Shown here in pieces: positions 32,001-40,941 of a DNA stretch of 64,000 bases. Below the pieces are notes generated by a model. It did not search any database. It saw nothing but the letters and a program-made list of their open reading frames with translations, and was not told the origin of the DNA. Both the position numbers and the translations under genes were made by a program. Source of the stretch: Semisulcospira habei. Taxonomy: Eukaryota; Mollusca; Gastropoda; Semisulcospiridae. Every line of letters begins with the position of its first letter. The stretch's first letter is position 1. The stretch is taken from assembly GCA_036245525.1 (NCBI GenBank), contig BTPG01000006.1, positions 77,231,764-77,295,763 of the forward strand, in the 5' to 3' direction.

Positions 32001-32477
32001 GACTACCCTAAAGACCATCCACTGTTTAGCACACAAAACAAGAAAGTGCCTGGTAAGTTTAAGGATGAACTAAATGGTGTGCCTATAGTTGAGTACGTTG
32101 GACTGAGATCAAAAATGTATTCTATACTGCACCAGAAGGGTAGTCAGTCAAAAGCCAAAGGTATCAAGAAAACAGCGATAAAAAATAAAGACATTCGTCA
32201 TGAACATTACAAGCAAGTGTTAGATGGTGCATTAATGCCTGATTATCCAAACAAGTCACTGAGATCAAACAAACATAATCTTGAAATGATCCAAACACAT
32301 AAGAAGTCTCTGGCAGTTGGAGACACAAAACGAGTGTTTCATAGTAAGGAAAAAGCTTATGCACCTGGTCATTACAGACTCAAGTTATCTGAAGAAATAG
32401 CTGACGAACTGGTTGATGAATTAATTGATGAGTTAGTTACTGAAATGAGTAACGGTGTCTGGGGGAATAATCTGTAA
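29028..32477 (+). pseudogene. Protein-primed family B DNA polymerase (one in-frame stop)
   Basis: About 1149 codons in one frame, interrupted only by TAA at 30702-30704 (codon 559). The N-terminal region resembles that of other Polinton polymerases. A C2H2-like cluster lies at about 279-300. The exonuclease is marked by DFE at 336, HNLKGYDSHIIMQ, and YLKADVCLLAD. A zinc/HNH-like insert CxxC...RDHDHITGRYRGAAHNNC spans about 430-465. Polymerase motifs are DANNLYG (D715), KLMNNACFGK (from K865) and DTDS (964-967). All catalytic boxes are intact. It would replicate the linear element using a protein primer. Its end overlaps the convergent integrase by 45 bp. The stop lies between exonuclease and palm regions, so no single product has both, unless readthrough or base error applies. 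Confidence 0.95.
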
Positions 32478-33386
32478 TTCTTCTCTGACAAATGCCCTCT
32501 TTGGTGCAGGCTCATACAGATAATATATTGTTGCATTAGCTGAAGGAACTATTTTTTTTATATTATGAACAGATGTAGACCAAATTGGATCAGTTGCCCT
32601 ACGTCTAACGTCATTTTCAGCCTCACCAGGTTGATACAAATATCTCACCTGTTTTGTAAATAAGTTAGTGTCTGGAGGTGTTATTGCTTTTATTTCTGAC
32701 GGTATTGTTTTCAATTTAATAGAATCAACAGGTTTAGGGTGACCATCATTATTCATTGCTTTTATCACAGAAGGTAATCTTTTAACCCACTCAGTGTTAC
32801 GTGCGTCATGCATGAGTTCCTTAGAATACTGATAGCTAAAAAGTCTCTCCGATAATTGCTTGTTAAAGTTTTCAACAATTGCCTGTGATCTATGCAAGCC
32901 TGGAATACCGCGTCTAACCAGTACGCCATGCTTTGCAAATAATTGATTAACAGCCCCTTTAAATTCACTCCCATCATCAACCTGCACAAGCCTAGGGTAT
33001 TTTAAAGGACCTCGACTATATATTTTTGATAATGCAGTGGCCACTGTTACAGCTTTTTTGTCAGTTATGGGTTCTGCATCCTTATACCTTGAAGCTATGT
33101 CAACAACAGTTAATGCATACTTGTATCGTTTCTTTCTTATTGTGTCATGCGGAAGAAACAGGAGGTCCATTTGGTGTGTGTCATTAGGTGATGTGTTTTC
33201 AAAATGAGGCCTTGTTATTTTTCTTGGAGCAGGAAGATATATTTGCCAAATTGCCTGTTTTTTAAGCCACTGTTTTATTTGGTTAACATCTCCACCCACA
33301 GCAGCATGTAATTTTTTTATTGCAGTATTCCCTTTCCAGTAGCCAATTGGGGAGTAATATATTTTTGATAGTTTAGCATCTGCCAT
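32433..33386 (-). CDS. Retroviral-type (DDE) integrase of the Polinton
   Basis: 317 residues from the ATG at 33386 (MADAKLSKIYY); the longer frame begins with TTG. The catalytic triad is visible: D74 in QMDLLFLP, D137 in QVDDGSEF and E172 in AIVENFNKQ, the last two about 34 residues apart as in retroviral integrases. The C-terminal part has the usual TKQVRYLYQPGE and RATDPIWSTSVHNI blocks, a chromo/SH3-like region. It would join the element ends to chromosomal DNA, giving short target duplications such as the AGTGG seen here. Its start overlaps the end of the upstream gene by 14 nt; its end overlaps the polymerase. The frame is intact. Confidence 0.95.
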   Translation of the reverse strand: MADAKLSKIYYSPIGYWKGNTAIKKLHAAVGGDVNQIKQWLKKQAIWQIYLPAPRKITRPHFENTSPNDTHQMDLLFLPHDTIRKKRYKYALTVVDIASRYKDAEPITDKKAVTVATALSKIYSRGPLKYPRLVQVDDGSEFKGAVNQLFAKHGVLVRRGIPGLHRSQAIVENFNKQLSERLFSYQYSKELMHDARNTEWVKRLPSVIKAMNNDGHPKPVDSIKLKTIPSEIKAITPPDTNLFTKQVRYLYQPGEAENDVRRRATDPIWSTSVHNIKKIVPSANATIYYLYEPAPKRAFVREELQIIPPDTVTHFSN

Positions 33387-33804
33387 TTTTTTTAGCAATA
33401 TAAACTCCTGTAAAATATACTAATGTCATTCCTACTAGAACAAATATTATTTCTCCATTTCTTTGTTCTGAGCTTGGTTGGTAATAGTCGCTAAGTTTTG
33501 GTTGAGGAATAGATATGTCTTCACCAGTTACAAGATAGTATTCTTTGATCGCGTCATCAACATTTGAAAATGTATGCTGTGCATGACCCTCAAGTTTTAG
33601 TTTTTCATTAATAAAATCTAGTTTTTCTATTCTTTGCTTCTCATAATCTTGTTGAGCTTGAGCTAGTTTTTCAGATGCCTCATTGTGGCGCTTCATTTCT
33701 TCTGCTGATTCTTCTTTACTCACTTTTGAAAAGAAATAGTTTGACCCACTAAAAGCTAATGCATTTATAACTGCACCGCCAATCATAACAGCTATAGTTG
33801 CCAT
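33373..33804 (-). CDS. Conserved Polinton membrane/coiled-coil protein (143 aa)
   Basis: The N-terminal hydrophobic segment (AVMIGGAVINALAFSGSNYFF, residues about 5-25) is followed by a charged coiled coil (EEMKRHNEASEKLAQAQQDY, EKLDFINEKL). A block KLSDYYQPSSEQRNGEI and a second membrane helix (IIFVLVGMTLVYFTGVYI, about 118-136) follow. I recall the GGAxxNALAFSGSN and LSDFYxPSxxQxNGE blocks in other Polintons, next to the integrase gene. Function unknown. It lies in a tight same-strand cluster, 9 bp after the next upstream gene and overlapping the integrase. Confidence 0.8.
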   Translation of the reverse strand: MATIAVMIGGAVINALAFSGSNYFFSKVSKEESAEEMKRHNEASEKLAQAQQDYEKQRIEKLDFINEKLKLEGHAQHTFSNVDDAIKEYYLVTGEDISIPQPKLSDYYQPSSEQRNGEIIFVLVGMTLVYFTGVYIAKKNGRC

Positions 33805-33813
33805 ATTTTTTAT

Positions 33814-34044
33814 TTACTTAGAAATATTTTCTGGAATAATTCCTTGCTTGACTAGAAAATCTTTTGTTGCAATCGATGCTGTTATAACAACTACTAGCTT
33901 AGCACTGTCTTCGAAGTCTAATTTACTAAGGTCTGCTGATTTCATTTTGAGTAGACTTTTTCCCAGCATAGAATATGCTACTGCTAGTCCACTTATTACA
34001 GCGGAGTGATAGACAAGGTTCATTAAGTTCTTTGTGTCGCTCAT
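33814..34044 (-). CDS. Small conserved Polinton membrane protein (76 aa)
   Basis: A short protein with one clear hydrophobic segment (YHSAVISGLAVAYSMLG, about 12-28) and a second weaker one (KLVVVITASIATKDFLV, about 49-65), ending in KQGIIPENISK. The KQGIIP ending is one I recall from other Polintons. It is part of the four-gene cluster at the right end. Function unknown; two membrane spans of this size would suit a virion or host-membrane component. Confidence 0.75.
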   Translation of the reverse strand: MSDTKNLMNLVYHSAVISGLAVAYSMLGKSLLKMKSADLSKLDFEDSAKLVVVITASIATKDFLVKQGIIPENISK

Positions 34045-34082
34045 TTTCTTATGCTACAAAAATTAAAATAATAATAAATTTA

Positions 34083-34493
34083 TTACTGCATGTAAAATGG
34101 GTCCAAAGGTTTTGAAACTGCTGGTAATGTGGAGACTTCTTCTTTTGTTTTTGGAGTGTTTGATTTTTTGGACACTGTTCGAGTGTTTGGTTTGTATTTT
34201 TTATATAATTGGTAACCTACGTAACCAAATCCGACAACAAATCCAGCAACTATATAATTTGTTGTTGTTTTAGTTGTTTTTTTATCACTTTGTGGGGTAT
34301 GTGTTGGTTCTAATGGTAGTGTCACTGATGATGTTACGTCAGTCTTTTCTGTTAATGCTTGAAGCTGTAATTTCTTTTGTCTGTTATATTCAGCTAATCT
34401 TTTCCCAGCCTCTATTCGACCTGGACTTTTAGTCTTAGTCACTGTTTGAACCTGTGTCAAGACATGGCTCTGTTGTGGAGTCGTCTCGTCCAT
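34083..34493 (-). CDS. Conserved Polinton basic protein with one membrane segment (136 aa)
   Basis: The N-terminal half contains KSPGRIEAGKRLAEYNRQKK, a basic block I recall in other Polintons, probably binding nucleic acid or a partner. A serine/threonine-rich linker precedes one membrane segment (NYIVAGFVVGFGYVGYQLY, about 79-97) and a lysine-rich tail. Its 5' end overlaps the 3' end of the next upstream gene by 59 nt in another frame, a viral style of packing. Function unknown. Confidence 0.75.
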   Translation of the reverse strand: MDETTPQQSHVLTQVQTVTKTKSPGRIEAGKRLAEYNRQKKLQLQALTEKTDVTSSVTLPLEPTHTPQSDKKTTKTTTNYIVAGFVVGFGYVGYQLYKKYKPNTRTVSKKSNTPKTKEEVSTLPAVSKPLDPFYMQ

Positions 34494-34950
34494 TTTCTTC
34501 TAATTTAAAATTTATTTTAGAAAAATCAATATGACTACTAGTAACAAGTAAGGTTACAGCAGGTGCAAGGTAATTCCCAAACTTGTAAAACATAAGGCAT
34601 GCTAATTTACCTATTGAACTTGAAACTATGGGGTTGCTTTCTAGATCATGTGAAAGGCTGTCACTATCAACAGGTAGGAAGTGACTTACAGCTTTTGTGT
34701 ATAGGCAGAAAAGAGATCGACTCAAATCACGTGTCATTAGTGAAGCAATGTGATTTTCATATTTAGAATGTAGTTTAATTAGCTCATCAGCAGTAAGGGA
34801 TTCTATGTCTTCTGTCATGTATTGTTTACCGAGAAAAGCTTTTGATTTTCCAGAAACAACAACAGAGATAAGCCTTTGTTTTTTAGAGTCTAAGTCTTTG
34901 TTCTCTACAGCACAGATATCACTTAGAAGTAGCAATTCGTCTTGATTCAT
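34435..34950 (-). CDS. Conserved Polinton right-end protein (171 aa)
   Basis: The ATG at 34950 (MNQDELLLL) follows TTATAAA; a longer frame starts without ATG. The protein is largely helical, with the block ELIKLHSKYENHIAS, then SLFCLYTKAVSHFLPVDS, LESNPIVSSSIGKLACLMFYKFGNYLAPAVTLLVTSSHIDF. I recall the pattern DLExxPxVxxxxxxxxCxLYYRxGxYLAPxxxxLxTxxH from other Polintons. It is the outermost right-end gene, 33 bp from the inverted repeat, so its promoter lies in or beside that repeat. Function unknown. Confidence 0.75.
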   Translation of the reverse strand: MNQDELLLLSDICAVENKDLDSKKQRLISVVVSGKSKAFLGKQYMTEDIESLTADELIKLHSKYENHIASLMTRDLSRSLFCLYTKAVSHFLPVDSDSLSHDLESNPIVSSSIGKLACLMFYKFGNYLAPAVTLLVTSSHIDFSKINFKLEENGRDDSTTEPCLDTGSNSD

Positions 34951-34983
34951 TTTATAATGTAATATAATAATTTTGCTTAAAAA

Positions 34984-35218
34984 AGTCAATGACAGCATTA
35001 ATAATTTAGGTTGGGTGGGGTATCTGCCTTAATACTCGCGGGTTGGTAGCTGATCAAAAAACGTAGCTTGAATGATTTCTGGAGTGGAACTAAAATGGCT
35101 AGGTAATAAAGGTATTGGGTGTCTTTGTTGACGTGGGCTTGCTTAATTACCGTGTTAATTAGAATAAATCAATTGTTTGGGGGAGGGGTGGGGTGGGAGA
35201 CCCACATTATCTATCTCT
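34984..35218 (-). repeat. Polinton right terminal inverted repeat
   Basis: 235 bp, the reverse complement of the left repeat with few differences. It is followed directly by AGTGG. Confidence 0.95.
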
Positions 35219-35223
35219 AGTGG
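35219..35223. repeat. Polinton target duplication, right (AGTGG)
   Basis: This matches the five bases before the left inverted repeat. The sixth bases do not match in phase. Confidence 0.7.
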
Positions 35224-35452
35224 GCAATCTCTGATGTGTGTGCCAACCCACATGGATTGTGACAAGAAGGGTAGAAACGTCTTAGTTTAGGTAAGACAAC
35301 ACTGATAACCCGTTGTATCTACAAACTTTAGCAATGAAAGCCTGCTATGGAGCAGATCGCTTTATGCTCACTTATGCAACTGGCCCCTGAATTCGTGCTC
35401 ATCACAGTAGGGAGTATCCACAGGCGAAGGTTGACACAATAATCCTGTGAAG

Positions 35453-35646
35453 TGTAACATAGTGAACTGAACTCAGTGTCTGATCTGTACTCACCATCAC
35501 TATATTTCACAGCAATCTATACTCACTATACTGTATTTGATATTGGCTTGCCACCGGTTGTACTCTTGACATGCTGCACCCGACTGCTGGTGGGGGTTTG
35601 CTTAATAAACAAAAGGAACCCTTACTGCGACTTCGCGCCTGTTACA
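35453..35646 (+). repeat. 5' LTR (194 bp)
   Basis: It begins TGTAACATAG and ends CCTGTTACA, with the inverted TGTAACA/TGTTACA ends typical of many gypsy LTRs. It contains AATAAA near 35602 as a likely polyadenylation signal. Confidence 0.9.
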
Positions 35647-35648
35647 TC

Positions 35649-35666
35649 TGGTGTCAGAAGTGACTC
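35649..35666 (+). other. Primer-binding site
   Basis: TGGTGTCAGAAGTGACTC starts two bases after the LTR. TGG pairs with the CCA end of a tRNA. I do not assign the tRNA. Confidence 0.65.
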
Positions 35667-35679
35667 AACCACCATCAGC

Positions 35680-36596
35680 ATGGAGGATCGGAAGGTGGAC
35701 ACAACAGCAGTCGAGGACCTCCAGCGGAAGGTGGCAGAGCTTCAGGCACAGCTGGATGCAGACCGGGGCCAACTGTCAGCGTCATGCAGGACAGCTGAGC
35801 ACGGCCCAGCGCTTTCGTCCTTTCTGACCAAGCGAGGATCGCGCGCTTCTGTGACAGGCCACGTGATGCAGGCGACATCACTCTGCAAGACTGGCTGGAC
35901 GACATCTATGCTGCTATCAGTTCGCGCAGGATCGAGGGCACCGACAGATCAGCCTTCATTCTGGAACACCTTGGTGGCAAGGCGAGACGGGAGATCGTGG
36001 GCAGAGGTGGCATCAGCCTCTCGGGGGATAGGATCCTGTCCATCCTGGAGAAAGTTTTTGGTGATGGCGCATCACGTCCAAGATTACAGTCGCAGTTCTA
36101 CTCCTATCGACAGGACAGGGAGGATCTGCTGACATGCTCACACAATCTTGCTGTTCTGGCGGACAAGATTCAAGGTGTAGAAAAAGACTCTGCTTTTTCC
36201 AAGCGGAAGGACATTATTTTGAAAGAGAGGCTTGCGGAAGCAATTGCAGATGTCACTCTAAGGAGAGAGCTGCGACGGCTGAATGAGGAGGTCCCTACAC
36301 TGACGTTCTTTGATTTCCGTGATAAAGCCGTCCATTTGATGGGTACCCCAGCGGCACTGCGTCCACGTCTGGAAGAGAAACGGACCCATAGTGAGCTCCT
36401 GGACATCCTAAAGTCTCAGCAGCAGCAGATTGCTCAGCTCACAGCTCAGCTGGAGGGCCTACACGCCGTCACCAAGCAGAGGGCACAGCACGGAGCCAGC
36501 CAGGGGAAGCCCGTCGATGCTACATCTGTCATGCAACAGGACACCTTCAACGGCACTGTCCACAGCGTCAGCAGAGCGGCCGAAGACGACCGTTAA
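35680..36596 (+). pseudogene. gypsy gag, frameshifted
   Basis: A start ATG (MEDRKVDTT) opens a coiled-coil-like N-terminus (VEDLQRKVAELQAQLDADR). Near 35800 the meaningful frame changes to one giving RFCDRPRDAGDITLQDWLDD and EHLGGKARREIVGRG, typical of metavirus capsid regions, continuing to about 36480. A CCHC zinc knuckle (CYICHATGHLQRHC) is then readable in a third frame at 36518-36559. The gag polyprotein would package element RNA, but at least two frame changes break this copy. Confidence 0.75.
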
Positions 36597-39500
36597 ACGG
36601 GAGATACCTGCCATTGTGAGCCAGATGACATGTGGACGAGGTCAATATGCTAGTGGCTCATCACGGTTGGAGAAAGCTGTTGGAGAGTGTCCAGTGGTAA
36701 CTATAAACATTGGGGGGAGTGATGTAAAATGTCTTGTTGATACAGGCGCACAGGTTTCAACCTTGACTGAGACATTCTTTAGACATGTTTTTAGTTTCCG
36801 GCGCTCAAGGCCTCGAGGTGCCATTTATTGGTTATGTAGAGCTAGACATTACAGTGATGAATAGAACTTTACCTAATATGGCATTCTTAGTGGTTAGAGA
36901 TCCTCAGGGTGTCATGGCCGAGAGGAAGAAGAAGGTATCCGGTGTGCTCGGTTGCAACATCTTAAGACACCTGAAGACTGTCGAGGGAGGTAGCCATCCG
37001 GACTCGACTCTATGGCAAGGCGTAAGTGCCCTGTATGAAGAGAACGCCATTTCCGTGTCAAGCGACAGTTACGTGAAACCACTGGAGAGACGGCCCGTTC
37101 TGATCCCAGCACGCAGCCTAAAAGTAATCTCATGCACAACCAAGCCAGCTGCGCCGGGTACTACGCGCGACATTCTAGTCGAGCCATCGGACAAGCTGTA
37201 CCTTCCGGCCGGAATCGGAGTTGGGAGATGCCTCTCTCGACTCGGCGATAAAGGGGTCGTACCAGTTCAAGTCGCTAATGTCAGTGACAGAGACATCTAC
37301 CTCAAACCCTACGTCCCTATAGCATGTGCAGCTGAAGCCGACACCCCGCACCATTACAGCGTGACTGTAACACAGGAAAAAATCCTCATCGAGGAAGCCA
37401 CAGATCACACGATGCACTTAGAGACATCATGTCCAAAGTATCTGTCGGCGACATCACCCAAGAGCAGGGCCTGCGTCTCTCTACACTCCTCCACAGTTAT
37501 GAGCATGTTTTTAGCAGAGGCGAGGATGACCTTGGCTTCTGCGATCTAATCCATCATCGTATCGTAACGGATGATGACACGGCCGTCAAGGTCCCACACC
37601 GCAGGATCCCACCCCAGTACTGGGCTGAAATGATGGACTATTTGCAGTCTGCTTTGAAACAGGGCATCATCCGCGAGTCATGCAGCCCTTATGCCTCACA
37701 GTGCGTTATTGCGAAAAAGAAAAATGGCAAGATCCGCTTTTGCGTTGATTATAGGGGATTGAATACTAAGACACACAAAGACGCCTACCCTTTGCCCAGA
37801 ATCGAGGAGGCCCTGTATGTGCTGAAAGGATCTAAATACTTCTGCAGCCTGGATCTAGCTCATGGCTTTAACCAGATTCCAGTGGCGCAAGAACATATAG
37901 AAAAATCGGCGTTCCGGGTCGGCACTGGAGGTCTCTACGAATACACCAGAATGGCCTTCGGGCTTTGTAATGCCCCGGCCACATTCATGAGGGTAATGGA
38001 CAAGATTTTTGGTGATCAAAACTTCCAGACCCTACTCATTTACGTTGACGACCTCCTGGTATTTGGGAAAAGCTTCGACGAGACGCTGGAAAGACTGGGA
38101 ATGGTGCTATCAAGGCTCTCAAACTTCACCTTAAAGGCACAGCCCAACAAATGCCACCTGTTTTTCAGCCGTCTGCGTTATCTTGGTCATATGGTTACAC
38201 CTGAGGGAATACTACCCGACCCAGACAAAGTCTCCGCAGTGGCAGATTGGCAGCTGCCCGCCAGCGAGAAAGACTTACGGGCTTACCTAGGGCTGACCTC
38301 GTATTACCGCCGATTTATACCTGGCTTCGCTCAGATCGCAGCCCCTTTGCACGCTCTGCTGAATAAAACACCAGGCTCGGGACGCAGCAAACGTCTGAGC
38401 GGATGGAACGAGCAATGTACGCAGGCATTCCAGACCATGAAGCAAAAGCTAACAACAGCCCCAGTCCTCGGCTACCCAGATTTTACTCTGCCCTACATCC
38501 TGGAGATTGACGCTAGCCTCCAAGGCCTGGGAGCTGTGTTATCACAAGAACAGACCGGAAAGCGAGTTGTCATTGGCTACGCCAGGAGGGGACTCAGGGA
38601 AAAAGAGACATCCATGAAAAGGTACAGTAGCATGAAGTTGGAATTGCTTGCGCTCCGCTGGGCAGTCACCGAGAAATTCAGTGATCTTCTGCAGGGCAGC
38701 ACCTTCACGGTCTATACTGATAACAATCCTCTCAGCTACATCCAGACATCCGCCAAGCTAGGTGCAGCAGAGACTCGCTGGGCCGCAGAACTGGCCAACT
38801 TTAATTTCACAGTGAAATACCGCTCTGGGCGATCTAATGGGAACGCGGACGCACTCAGCAGAAGGGAGGTCCATGTCGAGCAATTGATGGCAGAATGCGA
38901 CGAGCCTCAAGCTGCAGCCACCGCCGTACCAACTGAAATTAGAACAGCCATCATAAACCTCACTCCAGAGTTTGTTCTGCACGAAATCCAGGTCAGGTCT
39001 ACGCATACGTCTGCTCCTTCCTCCCTACCAGCAGCTGACCTGCCCAGGTTGCAACAGCATGATCCCACATTGAAAAGGGTCTGGCAGCTCTACAGAATTG
39101 GTCACAAACCCACCAAACGACAAGCAGCTAGGGAAAACCCCAACGTGCGGAAAATAATCCGCTGTTGGAACCAGCTGAGGGACCGGGACGGAACCCTTTA
39201 TAGGGTGGCGCAGGACAACGGTAGAGACGTACTCCAGGTCCTCCTTCCTTCATCACTGAAACCAGACGTTCTGAAAGCAGTCCACGATGACGCCGGGCAC
39301 CCAGCAGCGGAGAAGACTTGCAAGCTTGCCCAGGGGAGGTGTTTTTGGCCAGGCATGATGGCTGATATCACCAGGTACACAAATGATTGTGAAAGATGTT
39401 TCTTTGCAAAGGGAGAAGAGTCCACACCACCATGGGAACGCTCATCGCCACCCATCCCCTAGAAGTCCTCGCAATGGATTTCACTCTTCTCGAACGTTCA

Positions 39501-40754
39501 ACCAGTGGCCTGGATAACGTGTTGGTACTGACCGATGTCTTCACGAAATTCACTCAAGCAGTCCCTTGCAAAGACCAAACAGCACAGAGTGCAGCGAAAG
39601 CCCTGATAAACAGCTGGTTTCTCAAGTATGGCATACCCAAACGCCTGCACAGCGACCAAGGGAGGAGTTTTGAGGGTGATGTCATAAAGGAACTATGCAA
39701 GCTGTATGGCATCGACAAGAGTCGCACCACACCATTTCACCCAAGCGGAAATGGCCAATGTGAGCGCTTCAATAGAACCATGCACGACCGACTGCGAACA
39801 CTCCCCGAAAGAGCGAAACGAAGATGGCCGGAACATTTGCCAGAGCTGGTCTTATTCTATAATGCAACAGTTCACTCAACAACTGGATACACCCCATACT
39901 TCCTGTTCTTTGGCCGAGACCCTTACCTGCCCATCGACAGCCTTCTTGGAATTCCTGGTGATGGAGTTTTGACGGATTCTCCCGTTAGGGTTGATGACTG
40001 GCTCGCGGAGCACCAGAAGCGTCTCCAGCAAGCCCACAAACTGGCACAGCAGCTGACGGATAGAGAGGTCTCAAGGCGACAGGAAGCTGCGGCCTCAAGG
40101 GTTAATGATGACGGCATTGCAGAGGGGACGACTGTTTACGCTCGCAATCGTCAGGTCAGAGGTCGAAACAAGATCCAAGACGCGTGGAATAGTGAACCGC
40201 ACACAGTTTTCCGGAGGCCAGATTCACAAGGAAACACTTACATGGTGCACTCTGCGGACGGTGGCGGATCTGTTAGGACACTACATCGTACCGAACTACT
40301 CGTACCGCGATCGCCAGTGCAGCAAAGACCTCAGCCAACAGCCTCTTCTCCATCACCGTCGTCAAAGAGCGACACTGGTGACGACAGTCCGGAGTCCCCA
40401 TCAAGGCCAGACTCTGTGCGTGACCATCAGATCCTCACCACAAACGGTGACAGCAACAACAACCAGAGCTGTGATACCACTGCTGGTGATATGAGACAAC
40501 AGGTCAGAGATGGAGGTTCACCCTCAGGACGTGACCCCGGCAATGCTCAAGCAGGGGAGCGTAGCATTCCCCGGAGATCGACACGCCACAACAAGGGGTA
40601 TCATAGCAACCCTCACCATCTCCCCGTTACAGCCATCCAGCAAGAAATGGGACTGTTTGAGAAACTGTTGACGACGCAAACTCTCCTGATGAAGATTCTG
40701 CTAGAAAGAGGCGTGGCAGGATATTTAGATGTTGTCGAGGACGCAAACTATTAG
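36597..40754 (+). pseudogene. gypsy pol (protease, RT, RNase H, integrase), frameshifted
   Basis: The retropepsin active site LVDTGA is at 36733-36750; its C-terminal half (VLGCNIL) is in another frame near 36940. The reverse transcriptase is intact over 37429-39462, with CVDYRGLN, YVDD at 38041-38052 and GYRRF-type thumb residues, followed by RNase H (EIDAS, YTDNNP) and the HHCC integrase zinc finger near 39290-39400. The integrase core (AMDFT, HSDQG, GQCERFN triad) is open in a further frame, 39396-40754. Frame changes near 36790, 37430 and 39420 make the copy non-functional as written, unless they are indel errors. Confidence 0.88.
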
Positions 40755-40764
40755 CAGGGGAGTC
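40753..40764 (+). other. Polypurine tract
   Basis: AGCAGGGGAG followed by TC lies immediately before the 3' LTR start (TGCAACATAG), the usual plus-strand primer position. Confidence 0.6.
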
Positions 40765-40941
40765 TGCAACATAGTGAAGTGAACTCAGTGTCTGATCTGT
40801 ACTCACCATCACTATATTTCACAGCAATCTATACTCACTATACTGTATTTGACATTGGCTTGCCACCGGTTGTACTCTTGACATGCTGCACCCGACTGCT
40901 GGTGGGGGTTTGCTTAATAAACAAAAGGAACCCTTACTGCG
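40765..40941 (+). repeat. 3' LTR, left part (split by LINE)
   Basis: It corresponds to the first 177 bases of the 5' LTR with about three substitutions, then breaks directly into LINE sequence. Bases 40831-40941 recur exactly after the LINE. Confidence 0.92.

Larger units (their letters stand above)
17852..35218. mobile_element. Polinton/Maverick (adintovirus-like) DNA element, 17.4 kb
   Basis: The element is bounded by terminal inverted repeats of about 235 bp beginning AGAGATAGATAATGTGGG, and by a 5-bp direct repeat. It carries the defining set: protein-primed family B polymerase, retroviral-type integrase, packaging ATPase, double jelly-roll major capsid protein and a penton-like protein. 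Eight further genes of unassigned function accompany them. Arms differ at only about six sites plus one indel, so insertion is recent or the ends have been converted. Both the AG start of the inverted repeat and the length are usual for the class. No cysteine protease gene was found. Only two coding breaks were seen: a stop in the polymerase and a homopolymer frameshift in a small gene. Confidence 0.97.

Noticed and set aside
35476..35676. N-terminal extension of the gag frame through the LTR
   Set aside because: The LTR and primer-binding site are non-coding; the ATG at 35680 after them is the sensible start.
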